Positions 16,669 through 25,062 of a DNA stretch of 60,714 bases are shown here, one piece after another. Where the stretch lies: NCBI GenBank assembly GCA_964372465.1, contig CAYJRA010000004.1, positions 1-60,714 on the forward strand, written 5' to 3'. Source of the DNA: JAGVVZ01 sp964372465. Its GTDB lineage: Archaea; Aenigmatarchaeota; Aenigmatarchaeia; CG10238-14. The notes beneath the pieces were generated by a model. It was not told the origin of the DNA, searched no databases, and saw only the letters and a list, made by a program, of their open reading frames with translations. The stretch's first letter is position 1; every line of letters begins with the position of its first letter. Both the position numbers and the translations under genes were made by a program.

Positions 16669-17235
16669 TTAGGTTGTTTTAACTTTCAAATATGCTCTTA
16701 GCCCACTGATTTCTTGCAATGTCTCTGCCTGATAGTTATTTCTATGATATTGTTCATGAGCTCTATCAGTATCTATCAGAGCAGCAACAACTCCTGCTTC
16801 TGCGTCTCTAATATGTTCTAATCTTTGATGATATTCTCCAAGTGTTTTATACAAATTTCTAACAGCGTCTGCAAATTCGCCACGTTCTCCATATCTATGA
16901 AATAATTCCTGATAAAATTGAATTCTAGCTGCCATTAACCTCTTTTTTGCACCAATAACTTCCTTTTCATCATCAAGAGCTTGTCCATATACGCTGGTTG
17001 CTATTTCTTTTAATGCAACCATTAATTCATCTAGCCTTTCATCACCTATTTCTTGAGACGTTCTGGATCTATATCTGGTTGTGGCTTCGTCAAGTAAAAC
17101 CTTAGATTGTGCTACAAGCACTTCTATGGTTTGTTCTTCTAATGGCAATCGTGATCCAGTTAATCTATAAAGTTCTCTACTAGTAGCTTCTACCATTCGT
17201 CTTTCGTACGTTAAAATAGAATCATATAATTGCAT
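16669..17235 (-). CDS. Unknown helical protein, 188 aa
   Basis: No family is recognised. The protein is almost wholly alpha-helical with many Arg, Glu, Leu and Ala residues, and several stretches have coiled-coil character (LVAQSKVLLDEATTRYRSR, GAKKRLMAARIQFYQELF). There is no signal peptide or membrane helix. It starts 8 bases after the stop of the 92-aa gene upstream, so the two are an operon under the palindromic operator at 17528-17573. Its codons are richer in GC at places than those of its neighbours. Confidence 0.6.
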   Translation of the reverse strand: MQLYDSILTYERRMVEATSRELYRLTGSRLPLEEQTIEVLVAQSKVLLDEATTRYRSRTSQEIGDERLDELMVALKEIATSVYGQALDDEKEVIGAKKRLMAARIQFYQELFHRYGERGEFADAVRNLYKTLGEYHQRLEHIRDAEAGVVAALIDTDRAHEQYHRNNYQAETLQEISGLRAYLKVKTT

Positions 17236-17243
17236 TTTTATCC

Positions 17244-17522
17244 TTATTCTAGATCCTTCAGTACACTATTAGCATACTCAACTATTTTCTTATTTATATT
17301 CAAATGAGCTTGCTCTACCCTGTCTCTGATTATTTCATCCTTGCCCATTGTCTTTTCAACAGTCCACAATACCAATAAATTGTTTTGCAATTCCAGCCAA
17401 AAAAAGGCCTTTTCTAAGTATTTTCTTGTATCTTCAGGCGTTTTGGCCTTCATAGCCTCGTCCTTCCAAACAGTATAATGCTTGGAGCAGGTTGCTACTA
17501 TATCAGAGGGTTCTAGTTTCAT
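17244..17522 (-). CDS. Unknown helical protein, 92 aa
   Basis: A small, probably all-helical soluble protein (for example RKYLEKAFFWLELQNNLLVLW and HLNINKKIVEYANSVLKDLE). No family is recognised. It is the first gene of a two-gene unit with the 188-aa helical protein. Its promoter contains a TATA box (17545-17552) and two palindromes, so it is likely to be tightly regulated. Confidence 0.55.
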   Translation of the reverse strand: MKLEPSDIVATCSKHYTVWKDEAMKAKTPEDTRKYLEKAFFWLELQNNLLVLWTVEKTMGKDEIIRDRVEQAHLNINKKIVEYANSVLKDLE

Positions 17523-17527
17523 ATCAC

Positions 17528-17573
17528 TATTTAGTAGTTACTAAATATATAAACATTACTATAAAGTAGTAAA
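17528..17573 (-). promoter_or_regulatory. Promoter with two palindromic operator candidates
   Basis: A perfect 20-base palindrome TATTTAGTAGTTACTAAATA (17528-17547) lies between the TATA box and the start of the 92-aa gene, overlapping the expected transcription start. A second element, read on the minus strand as TTTACTACTTTATAGTAA (17556-17573), lies upstream of the TATA box and inside the end of the HD-GYP gene. The second matches the palindrome before the PKD surface protein at 15 of 18 positions. Confidence 0.55.
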
Positions 17574-18173
17574 TAGATTATTTTCTAAAATAATAGCCAG
17601 AATTTGAGGATCTAATCTACTTTCAGAAGCTCCTCTCAACCATTCTAGAGCTTCGCCATGAGTTATTTTATTTTTTCTTGTTCTCAGCGAGTCGTATTCA
17701 TCTGTTATTCTAACAATTCTTGAAGCCAAAGGTATAGCATCTCCTTTTAATCTCATCGGATACCCATTTCCGTCATAATTTTCATGATGATATAAAATCC
17801 CCAGGCCAACAGGCAGTATTATTTTCTTTCTGTATTCCCATAAACCAGGAATCAAATAGCTTAAGAATATTAGGAGTAAATGACCGAGTATTGGATGCGT
17901 TTTTATTAAATTGTATTCTGGTTTGGATAATTTTCTTTCATCATTAGTCCAGGAGCCAGGAATAACTATTTTTCCTATATCATGAAGTCTTGCAACTTTA
18001 TCGACAATATATGTCTGTTCTCCATCTAGTCCTAGATGAAGTGCAATTTTATGGCTATGGTTTTCAACCCTTAAAGAGTGATCTCTTGTATACGCGTCTC
18101 GTAATTCTAAAAGTCGTAATAAATACGAATCAACAGTGTCTAATATTTTATTATCATAGCTAAAATTCGACAT
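17559..18173 (-). CDS. HD-GYP domain phosphohydrolase
   Basis: The 204-aa protein is little more than an HD-GYP domain: RDHSLRVENHSHKIALHLGL, ARLHDIGKIVIP (HD metal ligands), IKTHPILGH, then HHENYDGNGYPMRLKGDAIPLASRI and ITDEYDSLRTRK. In bacteria this family degrades cyclic di-GMP or cyclic GMP-AMP. No GGDEF synthase is visible in this window. A hydrophobic insert (LLLIFLSYLIPGLWEY) separates the halves. It may be a transferred gene or act on another nucleotide. Confidence 0.88.
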   Translation of the reverse strand: MSNFSYDNKILDTVDSYLLRLLELRDAYTRDHSLRVENHSHKIALHLGLDGEQTYIVDKVARLHDIGKIVIPGSWTNDERKLSKPEYNLIKTHPILGHLLLIFLSYLIPGLWEYRKKIILPVGLGILYHHENYDGNGYPMRLKGDAIPLASRIVRITDEYDSLRTRKNKITHGEALEWLRGASESRLDPQILAIILENNLFTTL

Positions 18174-18206
18174 AAAGTCATATGAAAGATTAGATTTTTA
18201 TTTCCT

Positions 18207-19469
18207 TCATATGTTATACATCTTTCCGGTATCAGGAGAAATAGCATCAAATCCATACACTTCTTTTAATTCTTTGGCAAATTGCTCGGTTTTATCCCCA
18301 TGAATGCAAAATATCTTTTCCGGATTCAGTTTTTTGCAGAGTTTAAGCAATTCTGTTCTGGATGCGTGAGAGCTGAAATTGAACCTCTTCACAGACATTT
18401 TGACATTCAGGTTCAATTCATCATTGACGAATTTGCCGGTTTTCAACAGCCTCTCCCCTTCCGTTCCGGGAACTTGAAATCCAGTCAAAGATAACGAGCT
18501 ATCTTCCCTGTTGAACATCTTCTCTATATAGCTTACTATCGGCCCCCCAGACAGCATGCCAGATCCGCATATGATTACGCACGGTCTCTTGATTATTTTT
18601 TTTCTCATACCGGCATTTTCAATGAATTGGACATCCATTTTCTGCAAAACCTTTTTTAGTATGTTGTATTCCCTCTGCAGCTCTGGATATGAATCGATGA
18701 TTTCCGTGACAGTGGCTGACATGCCGTCCATATAAATCGGATATTTTACTTCAAACTCGTCCAATACCAAGAGTATTTCCTGCGATCGGGATATGGCAAA
18801 AGAAGCGACTAAAGCAACGCCGTCATTATCTAAAGCGCCTCTTATATGATCTATAAACTTTCTCTCTTCTTCATCCCTGTTTGAGTGGTCTCTGTCTGAA
18901 TACGTGCTTTCTATAACCAATGCATCCACATCATCAATATCCGCATCGGCACCTTTCATTAATCTTGTATCTTCCAACTTGAAATCACCCGTATACAATA
19001 GCCTTTTCTCATTTTCTAACAGGACCATCGAAGAACCTGCGATGTGGCCGGCATCATATCCTATAGCCTTGGTTTTACCGATGTTGAAATGCTTCCTGTA
19101 GCTGAATGGTTTGAAATTTCTCAAGGCGTTTTTTGCATCCTTTTCTGAATAGCCCAATGAATAGTTTTCATATTTCGCAATTTTTATCGAGTCAAGGAAT
19201 AATATCCGTGATAGAGGAGATGTTATCTCCATTCCATAAACAGGACATTTTTGGCCCTTTCTAAAGAGCAAAGGCGTAGCGCCGACATGATCCAGATGTG
19301 CATGCGTGAGCACGATTCCGGATAACTTGACATTTGGCAACTTCGGAAAGGCAGGCGGTTTGCCTTCAACTTTCAAGCCATAATCCATCACAATATTTTC
19401 AGAGTTAGTGCTGACTAAGACTGCAGATCTTCCTACCTCTTTTGCTCCACCTAAAAACGAAACTTTCAA
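18207..19469 (-). CDS. Beta-CASP metallo-beta-lactamase nuclease (aCPSF2-like)
   Basis: The 420-aa product contains the MBL motifs THAHLDHVG, YDAGHIAGSSM and YTGDFKLEDT, and the beta-CASP motifs SFAISRSQEILLVLDE, IICGSGMLSGGP and FNFSSHASRTELLKLC. It lacks N-terminal KH domains, which points to the archaeal CPSF2/RNase J-like branch that processes or degrades RNA. Which of these activities it has is not decided by sequence alone. Confidence 0.88.
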   Translation of the reverse strand: MKVSFLGGAKEVGRSAVLVSTNSENIVMDYGLKVEGKPPAFPKLPNVKLSGIVLTHAHLDHVGATPLLFRKGQKCPVYGMEITSPLSRILFLDSIKIAKYENYSLGYSEKDAKNALRNFKPFSYRKHFNIGKTKAIGYDAGHIAGSSMVLLENEKRLLYTGDFKLEDTRLMKGADADIDDVDALVIESTYSDRDHSNRDEEERKFIDHIRGALDNDGVALVASFAISRSQEILLVLDEFEVKYPIYMDGMSATVTEIIDSYPELQREYNILKKVLQKMDVQFIENAGMRKKIIKRPCVIICGSGMLSGGPIVSYIEKMFNREDSSLSLTGFQVPGTEGERLLKTGKFVNDELNLNVKMSVKRFNFSSHASRTELLKLCKKLNPEKIFCIHGDKTEQFAKELKEVYGFDAISPDTGKMYNI

Positions 19470-19529
19470 TTTTATCGCCGATAGAATAAAGTAATAGATT
19501 AACTTTCTATTTAATATATTAATTCTTAT

Positions 19530-19612
19530 GCGCTAGTGATCCAACGGCTAAGATTGGAGCTTCCCAAATAAGGAAACAGCTTCCTATTCGGGTTCGAATC
19601 CCGACTGGCGCA
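19530..19612 (+). tRNA. tRNA-Gly(CCC) with 11-nt intron
   Basis: Acceptor GCGCTAG/CTGGCGC, T-stem TCGGG/CCCGA and anticodon stem GGAGC/GCTTC with loop TT-CCC-A...A. About 11 bases between positions 37 and 38 (AATAAGGAAAC) break the anticodon loop and are read as an intron at the canonical place. Discriminator A; no CCA encoded. The D-stem is only three firm pairs. Confidence 0.88.
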
Positions 19613-19691
19613 TAAAATAGTCATGATTTTCTTACCATTTAGTGCAAAGTCATCTTTATATTGAAAAATTAACAAATTCTATTAGATAAAT

Positions 19692-19889
19692 ATGGCAGCA
19701 AAATCAGGAAGTTCGGGTACAAAAAAGAATGCAAAAATGTATCCTTTAGCATTAGTTGCATTAGGTCTATTAGTAGTATTATCAATGCCAGGAGCGCCAT
19801 TGTTTTTAACTGGTTATCATCAGTTGCAACATTTAGTTGCTGGCGGCTTAGTAGCATTAATAGGCCTATTGCTCTACTTAAAAAAATAG
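19692..19889 (+). CDS. Small two-helix membrane protein
   Basis: A 65-aa protein with a basic, Ser/Gly-rich start (MAAKSGSSGTKKNAK) and two hydrophobic helices split by a short loop with LTGYHQLQH. No family is recognised. It has its own promoter after the tRNA-Gly gene and T-rich sequence after its stop. Confidence 0.55.
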   Translation: MAAKSGSSGTKKNAKMYPLALVALGLLVVLSMPGAPLFLTGYHQLQHLVAGGLVALIGLLLYLKK

Positions 19890-20054
19890 ATAATTTTTGA
19901 TTTTTTTTCTTTATTTTTTATTATGATTTAAAATATCAAATTTTAGGTCCAATATTTTTTAACAGAAAAGGAACGAAGCGATGTAAAGGATCGTCTAATA
20001 TTGTTACTACTATATAATAGAAAATTTTAAATATTCATAACAATTAATCCAAAC

Positions 20055-20414
20055 ATGACTCAAGAATTTGTTGAAGCTTTAAAGTTTGTTATAGGAGCAC
20101 ACGCACTTATTTTGATTAATAGATATGGAATTAGGCCATACTTAAGAAAGAAACTTCCATTATATGATTATTTGTCTTTACAACTAGAGCATATTGCACA
20201 TCATGCATCGCTAGCTTATTTGGGTGTAGAATATTTATTTTGGGCTAACCCAAGTATAGATTTGAATATAGCTAAAATTGGTGCTGCGACTTGTTCATTC
20301 CTAAAGGGTTTTTTACAAGATGGTTATGATTTAACACGAAACAAGCAAATTATGCAGTATGATCAGTTGACTTCTGATGCCATTGGTTCGTTGTCGTTGT
20401 TTTTACTTTATTGA
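20055..20414 (+). CDS. Unknown membrane-associated protein, 119 aa
   Basis: The product has several moderately hydrophobic segments (ALKFVIGAHALILIN, SLAYLGVEYLFW, IGSLSLFLLY) and His pairs (LEHIAHHASLAY). No family is recognised. A TTTTAAATATTC box lies about 25 bases before the ATG, indicating a leaderless transcript. The 165 bases upstream hold no gene; they show an AATATT inverted repeat of low significance. Confidence 0.5.
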   Translation: MTQEFVEALKFVIGAHALILINRYGIRPYLRKKLPLYDYLSLQLEHIAHHASLAYLGVEYLFWANPSIDLNIAKIGAATCSFLKGFLQDGYDLTRNKQIMQYDQLTSDAIGSLSLFLLY

Positions 20415-20542
20415 TCTGTGATTTTCAGTTTTTGATAATCTCGAGTTTGACTAGCATATTGTATTAACAATAGCATCTGTTTTATCAAGCTTTATAAATC
20501 TACGCTCCGATAATTTGTAAGTTAAATAATGAGGTGTAGCGA

Positions 20543-20908
20543 ATGTCAAAGCGCACCGGACCAACAAATCCGTTATTAAAAAAACTAATTGATAATCTAA
20601 CAGAAAAATCCAGAGAAACTCAAAGTCCTTTTCTTAAAGATGTTGCTGAAAAATTAAACAAGCCACGAAGACAAAGAGTGGAAGTGAACATAGCTCATAT
20701 AGACAGGCATGCGAAAGAAGGAGAGACCGTTGTCGTTCCTGGCATCGTTCTCGGCTACGGCGAGTTATCCAAAGCAGTCACTGTCAGCGCATGGAGATTT
20801 TCAAAGCCAGCACTAGATAAAATAAAACAAGCTAAAGGTAGTGCATTATCAATCGAGGAATTGGTGAAGAAAAATCCAAAAGGTTCAAATGTTAGGATAA
20901 TGTGTTGA
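20543..20908 (+). CDS. rpl18e: 50S ribosomal protein eL18
   Basis: The 121-aa product carries the eL18 pattern: RTGPTNPLLKKLIDNL, RRQRVEVNIAHIDRHAKEGETVVVPGIVLGYGEL, VTVSAWRFSKPALDKI, ending in KKNPKGSNVRIMC. It opens the conserved archaeal eL18-uL13-uS9-RpoN-RpoK block. A TATA box CTTTATAAAT is upstream, and GAGGTG precedes the ATG. Confidence 0.95.
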   Translation: MSKRTGPTNPLLKKLIDNLTEKSRETQSPFLKDVAEKLNKPRRQRVEVNIAHIDRHAKEGETVVVPGIVLGYGELSKAVTVSAWRFSKPALDKIKQAKGSALSIEELVKKNPKGSNVRIMC

Positions 20909-20913
20909 TATAT

Positions 20914-21336
20914 ATGAAAGTGTACGATGCATCAAATCAAATAATGGGCAGGATTTTGACAAGAGTAGTGAAAGATCTCTTGAAGGGGGAGACTGTCCAT
21001 ATAGTTAATTGCGAAAAAGCTGCTATTGCCGGAAATCCGGATTTTACTAGAAGGCATTACTTGGAGAAAATTCAAAGAGGGGATAAGCATCACGGCCCAC
21101 ATCATCCTAAAACACCACAGGGATTGGTGAGAAGGATTATCAGAGGCATGCTGCCCTACAAATTAAACAAAGGCAAAGATGCATTGTCCAAATTGAAGGT
21201 TTGGATAACTATTCCGGAAGAATTAAAGAGTATGAAGCCGATAAGATATGAAGATGCTGATATTAAAAAGTTAAAAACAAAACATATTACAATCGGAGAG
21301 TTATCGCTTGCATTAGGCACTAAGAAGAGATGGTAG
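20914..21336 (+). CDS. rpl13: 50S ribosomal protein uL13
   Basis: The 140-aa product begins MKVYDASNQIMGRILTRVVKDLLKGE and contains VNCEKAAIAGN, GPHHPKTPQGLVRRIIRGMLPYK and the C-terminal ITIGELSLALG. It starts 5 bases after the eL18 stop. An earlier in-frame ATG at 20902 overlaps eL18 and is less likely. The 3' end overlaps the uS9 start by 7 bases. Confidence 0.95.
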   Translation: MKVYDASNQIMGRILTRVVKDLLKGETVHIVNCEKAAIAGNPDFTRRHYLEKIQRGDKHHGPHHPKTPQGLVRRIIRGMLPYKLNKGKDALSKLKVWITIPEELKSMKPIRYEDADIKKLKTKHITIGELSLALGTKKRW

Positions 21337-21773
21337 GCATGGGAAAGCAAGTAAAGGAAGAAAAAAAGGAGAGGATGATTTTTAGTACTGGAAAGAGGAA
21401 GACTTCTGTTGCTAGAGCAAGTGTTAAACTCGGTTCAGGGAGAATTTTCATTAATGATATTCCAATAGATTTGATGGAACCAGAATATTCACGATTGAAA
21501 ATCAGAGAGCCTATCCTAATCGCAGAAAATTTAATTAATCAGGTTGATATAAATGTTATTGTGAAAGGTGGCGGAACATCAGGTCAAACTGATGCTGTTA
21601 GACAAGCAATTGCAAAAGGATTGGTTGAATATTCAGGAAATCAGAATTTAAAGGAAAAATATTTGGAATATGACAGAAATTTGCTTGTTTATGATTCAAG
21701 AAGAACAGAGCCGCACAAGCCTTCTAGGTCAAGGCAAGGTGCAAGAAGGCACAAACAGAGAAGTAAGAGATAA
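21330..21773 (+). CDS. rps9: 30S ribosomal protein uS9
   Basis: The product (147 aa, or 144 if the ATG at 21339 is used) contains FSTGKRKTSVARASVKLGSG, GGGTSGQTDAVRQAIAKGLVEY and the classic basic C-terminus (RRTEPHKPSRSRQGARRHKQRSKR in three parts) that reaches into the ribosomal P site. It overlaps the end of uL13 and is followed by rpoN 13 bases downstream, as in most archaea. Confidence 0.95.
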   Translation: MVGMGKQVKEEKKERMIFSTGKRKTSVARASVKLGSGRIFINDIPIDLMEPEYSRLKIREPILIAENLINQVDINVIVKGGGTSGQTDAVRQAIAKGLVEYSGNQNLKEKYLEYDRNLLVYDSRRTEPHKPSRSRQGARRHKQRSKR

Positions 21774-21786
21774 GAGGTAGATAAAA

Positions 21787-21981
21787 ATAATAATTCCAGT
21801 TCGTTGTTTTTCATGTGGTAAGCCCATAGCTCATCTGTGGGAAGATTTTCAGAAGAGAACTAATTCAGGAGAAAACGGAGAAAAAGTTTTGAATGATTTA
21901 GGTGTAGAAAGATACTGCTGTAGAGGAGTATTTTTATCGCATGTAGATTTGATTAAGAAAATATCTAAATTTCATCCTTAA
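21787..21981 (+). CDS. rpoN: RNA polymerase subunit N, apparent AUA start
   Basis: The 64-aa frame reads IIPVRCFSCGKPIAHLWEDF, then LNDLGVERYCCRGVFLSHVD and LIKKISKF, matching archaeal RpoN (zinc ligands CxxC and CC). The family starts MIIPVRCF, so the initiator lies at the ATA of 21787-21789. An in-frame TAG is only three codons earlier, and no ATG, GTG or TTG lies between. A good ribosome-binding site GAGGT (21774-21778) sits 8 bases before the ATA. The gene is therefore expressed from AUA unless the base is a sequencing error. Confidence 0.9.
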   Translation: MIIPVRCFSCGKPIAHLWEDFQKRTNSGENGEKVLNDLGVERYCCRGVFLSHVDLIKKISKFHP

Positions 21982-21995
21982 ATAAGGGAATTGAA

Positions 21996-22451
21996 GTGAA
22001 TTTTGAAAAAATCAAAGATAAATTAAGGGATATTTTTTATATAGATGTTTTGCACGAGAGAAGAATAATACCGTTTCTGATTTTTATTTCTTTTTTAATC
22101 TCGTTTCTGGTTGGAAGAGGGTTTGCATTCCTGTTTCCAGAAAGAGTTGTAATTATCAAAGGCTATCATATACATCACTTCTTTTATGGTATATTTTTCA
22201 TTTCAGTTGCAGGCGTAACAGGATTGGTATCGACCGCCCTTAAAAAAATAAAATTCGCTGCTGTGATGTTTGGCATTGGTCTAGGATTGTTGGCTGATGA
22301 AATAGGCCTTCTATTTACATGCACATCAGTCGCATTTGAATGCAATTACTGGTCTAGGTTGACTTACGATTTCATAGTAATAGTGTTTTTGATTTATTTG
22401 GCTGTTATGTTTTTTGATCCAATATGGTTAAAAAGAAAGGGAAAAAGTTAA
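21996..22451 (+). CDS. Membrane protein between rpoN and rpoK
   Basis: The 151-aa product (GTG start) has about four transmembrane helices, a conserved-looking GYHIHHFFYGI segment with several His, LADEIGLLFTC, and a basic tail (LKRKGKS). I recall similar unnamed archaeal integral membrane proteins but no function. Its insertion in the rpoN-rpoK transcript implies constitutive co-expression with the transcription machinery. Confidence 0.6.
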   Translation: MNFEKIKDKLRDIFYIDVLHERRIIPFLIFISFLISFLVGRGFAFLFPERVVIIKGYHIHHFFYGIFFISVAGVTGLVSTALKKIKFAAVMFGIGLGLLADEIGLLFTCTSVAFECNYWSRLTYDFIVIVFLIYLAVMFFDPIWLKRKGKS

Positions 22452-22482
22452 AAATTTAAATACAACAATACAAGTTTATGGG

Positions 22483-22791
22483 ATGAGTGATATTCTAAAA
22501 GATACTGTTTCTGGTGAGACAATGAGAACTTGGCCTAACAGTAGGTTAACTCGTTTTGAAGTCGCCAGAATTATAGGGGCGCGAGCATTGCAAGTATCAT
22601 TGGGTGCACCGATCTTGATAAAGCTAGAAAAGGAGGATATAGATCCCATAGCAATTGCAGAAAAGGAATTCAAAGAAATAAAAATACCGATGACAATCAA
22701 GAGACCGATGCCAGACAATAGCACGGAAACAGTGGAGATAAAAAAGGCAATTAAAGGCTGGTTGGAAAGCAAGAACGGAGAAATTTATTGA
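22483..22791 (+). CDS. rpoK: RNA polymerase subunit K
   Basis: The 102-aa product has the RpoK/Rpb6/omega core: RLTRFEVARIIGARALQVSLGAPILI, then EKEFKEIKIPMTIKRPMPD. The C-terminal extension (ETVEIKKAIKGWLESKNGEIY) is longer than in many archaeal RpoK. RpoK helps assemble and stabilise the polymerase. The final gene of the ribosomal/RNAP block. Confidence 0.93.
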   Translation: MSDILKDTVSGETMRTWPNSRLTRFEVARIIGARALQVSLGAPILIKLEKEDIDPIAIAEKEFKEIKIPMTIKRPMPDNSTETVEIKKAIKGWLESKNGEIY

Positions 22792-22811
22792 TTCTTAGTT
22801 TCAATCCTTTA

Positions 22812-23888
22812 CTATCTTGTTATTTGTGCGTTCTTTACTATATCGTATAGTTCTTTAGCTTTACCTTTTTCGAAATGTTTTCTGACAGGATCAAGTATCT
22901 CATCTAACGCTTCAACTGTTTCTTTTTTCAAATCCATTGGATGTAATCTGCCGTTTTTAAATTCAGTTTCAAGATCTTCATAATTATGTATTTCCAAATC
23001 GCCGCCGAATTTAGACGATCTTTCAATTATTCTCGATTTGAATTTTCTAAGGATTATATGTTTCCACATTTCCAATATGGGATTTCCTTCAGCTATCTTT
23101 TCCGGGCAAAAGGCTTTGTTGATTTTTTCTTCTATTTCTTTTCTAGAATCATGAATGAATATTGCTGTGTGTGGTTTTGACTTGCTCATCTTGGCTTCTA
23201 TCTCAGCATCTTCCTTACCCATCCTCGCACTTTCCGGACCCTGAAGCCCGGCGAGGAGATGATGATGAACACAAACTCTTGCGGATTGTCCCAATTTAAA
23301 GGCCAGCTCCCTCGACAAAATAGTAGCTTTTCTTTGGTCCATTCCCAATTGTAAAATATCAGCTTTGAAATAAAACGGATCCCACGCCTGCATCATTGGA
23401 TATATTAATTGAGCTGTGTGTTGCATTTCAGCTTCCTGCCTTCCCATAATTGTACAGGCTCTTATAGTTCTTTGAACTGTAACATTCTTGGCAATATCTA
23501 TAACACCCTTCCAATAATCAGAATCTTTCACAGCATCGCTCGTCCAAAGAACCTTCACTTTCTTCATATCAATTCCACAAGCCTTCCAGCCTTCCAAATA
23601 ATATTCTCCAGTTTTTTTGATCAAATCTAAATTTCCGCCCATTTTATTATTGATATAAGCAAACCAGTCAGCAATCCATAATATGAAATCGCAGCCGGCG
23701 TCTAACATATCCTGAATCTTGATTGCACGCAAGACAGCTGAACCCATATGCATTTTTCCGCTGGTTTCAAATCCGTCATAAGCAGTAGGATGACTTTTAG
23801 TTTCTAATAACGTTCTTAAGTCTTCTTCAGTAATTATTTCTTCTGTCGGTGGCGCTCTTATCAAATCGATTCTTTTTTCCAAATCCAT
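22812..23888 (-). CDS. tyrS: Tyrosyl-tRNA synthetase
   Basis: The 358-aa class I synthetase has archaeal TyrRS motifs: SHPTAYDGFETSGKMHMGS (HIGH equivalent HMGS), WIADWFAYINNKMGG, QLGMDQRKATILSRELA, and AEIEAKMSKSKPHTAIF (KMSKS). It activates tyrosine and charges tRNA-Tyr. It immediately follows alaX on the same strand with no gap, so the two are co-transcribed. Confidence 0.95.
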   Translation of the reverse strand: MDLEKRIDLIRAPPTEEIITEEDLRTLLETKSHPTAYDGFETSGKMHMGSAVLRAIKIQDMLDAGCDFILWIADWFAYINNKMGGNLDLIKKTGEYYLEGWKACGIDMKKVKVLWTSDAVKDSDYWKGVIDIAKNVTVQRTIRACTIMGRQEAEMQHTAQLIYPMMQAWDPFYFKADILQLGMDQRKATILSRELAFKLGQSARVCVHHHLLAGLQGPESARMGKEDAEIEAKMSKSKPHTAIFIHDSRKEIEEKINKAFCPEKIAEGNPILEMWKHIILRKFKSRIIERSSKFGGDLEIHNYEDLETEFKNGRLHPMDLKKETVEALDEILDPVRKHFEKGKAKELYDIVKNAQITR

Positions 23889-24335
23889 TTAAATCACCCT
23901 GAATGATATTTCCAATAATTGTTTGGCATCTCTGAATCTTGTCTTATCAATTTCTATTTTTCCAACTTCAGCAGTTGTTTTTGTATGCCCTTTATTGCAA
24001 CAATTTATATTCCAATTTTCAATTTGCAAGATTTTAAACTTAGTTATATGAGCCGGCAATGGAAAGGCATCATACATAACGTTGCCAAATTTATTTTCTG
24101 CATCAGTTCTTTCCATTTCAATTATTTTCACTTCCTTGTTTTGAGTGATGCAATTATTCGATTCTGTTTCTATTTGTTTTATTTCTTCATCCGTTGGTTT
24201 TCTATTGCATTGGACAGTTAATCTACCGTCCGGACCATTAGCATAAACGCTTGTAGTGATGTCAGTACCTAAAACTTTTTGTGCAGCACCTTTGACAATA
24301 TGCAAAGCTGTGTGTGTTTTTGTTTCTATATCCAC
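23889..24335 (-). CDS. alaX: Alanyl-tRNA editing protein AlaX (short form)
   Basis: AlaX hydrolyses mischarged Ser- or Gly-tRNA-Ala in trans. The 148-aa length and THTALHIVKGAAQKVLG (HxxxH zinc motif), WNINCCNKGHTKTTAEVG (CxxxH) and the terminal FRDAKQLLEISF match AlaX-S. The start is GTG; no upstream ATG is available in frame. It complements the AlaRS at 29826-32171, which has its own editing domain but lacks the C-terminal tRNA-binding domain. Confidence 0.92.
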   Translation of the reverse strand: MDIETKTHTALHIVKGAAQKVLGTDITTSVYANGPDGRLTVQCNRKPTDEEIKQIETESNNCITQNKEVKIIEMERTDAENKFGNVMYDAFPLPAHITKFKILQIENWNINCCNKGHTKTTAEVGKIEIDKTRFRDAKQLLEISFRVI

Positions 24336-24369
24336 CCAAACATCTCGTGTTATTTTATTTTTAGTGAAT

Positions 24370-25062
24370 TTAATTGTTCCATCTTCTAAACGTAGACTTC
24401 ACTAACGTGTACATGCTGTCTATAATCTCGATTCCAAAGTCCTTCTTAATCAGTAGCTGTAACTCTGTACAACCGAGAACTATAGCATCTGACCCTTTAG
24501 TTTTTAATTTTTCTATCAGGTTTTCGAACCGCTTTTCCTCCCCCGCTGATATTTTTTCGATGACTGTCTTGTGTATTATGTCGGACAACTCTGCCTGCTC
24601 GTTTTCATCTATTTTAATCGTTCTGATTTCCATCCTATCAAACTCTTTCTCGTACAGCCTGTTTTCCATTGTGAGTTTTGTCGCTAACACGCCGACTCTC
24701 TTGAGACCTTTATTCGAGCACAATCTGGCTGTCTCTTCTGTGATGCTTATTATAGGGATTTTTGTTAATGTTCTAAGTATATCTATGAATATGTGGACTG
24801 TGTTGCACGGGATCACAATAAAATCCACATTAACCTTTTCTAACCTTCTAATAGCCTCTGTCAATAGTCGTAAGTATTCTTCTTTTCCACCTTGGCCCTT
24901 AATGAATTTTTCTTCTATTCCAAAATCTATCGGTAAGCTATCTGTTACTATTGATGGGTAAGCCGAGACCTCCTCCCTCGACATTCTAATCAGGTCTAAG
25001 TAAAATTCTGTCGTGGATTCTGGCCCCATTCCGCCTATTATTCCGATAATTTTATTCCTCAT
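24370..25062 (-). CDS. Aspartate/glutamate racemase family protein
   Basis: The 230-aa product has both cysteines of the two-base racemase mechanism: VIPCNTVHIF and VLGCTELQLLI. It begins with IGIIGGMGPESTTEFY, the typical aspartate-racemase start, with KRVGVLATKLTMENRLYE in the middle. It would interconvert L- and D-acidic amino acids. Its start overlaps the end of the upstream gene by 4 bases (ATGA), so it is translationally coupled to the synthetase-like protein. Confidence 0.88.
   Translation of the reverse strand: MRNKIIGIIGGMGPESTTEFYLDLIRMSREEVSAYPSIVTDSLPIDFGIEEKFIKGQGGKEEYLRLLTEAIRRLEKVNVDFIVIPCNTVHIFIDILRTLTKIPIISITEETARLCSNKGLKRVGVLATKLTMENRLYEKEFDRMEIRTIKIDENEQAELSDIIHKTVIEKISAGEEKRFENLIEKLKTKGSDAIVLGCTELQLLIKKDFGIEIIDSMYTLVKSTFRRWNN

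Noticed and set aside
19890..20054. Possible small RNA between two orphan genes
   Set aside because: Only a weak AATATT inverted repeat and a T-rich stretch are visible; nothing resembles a known RNA family.
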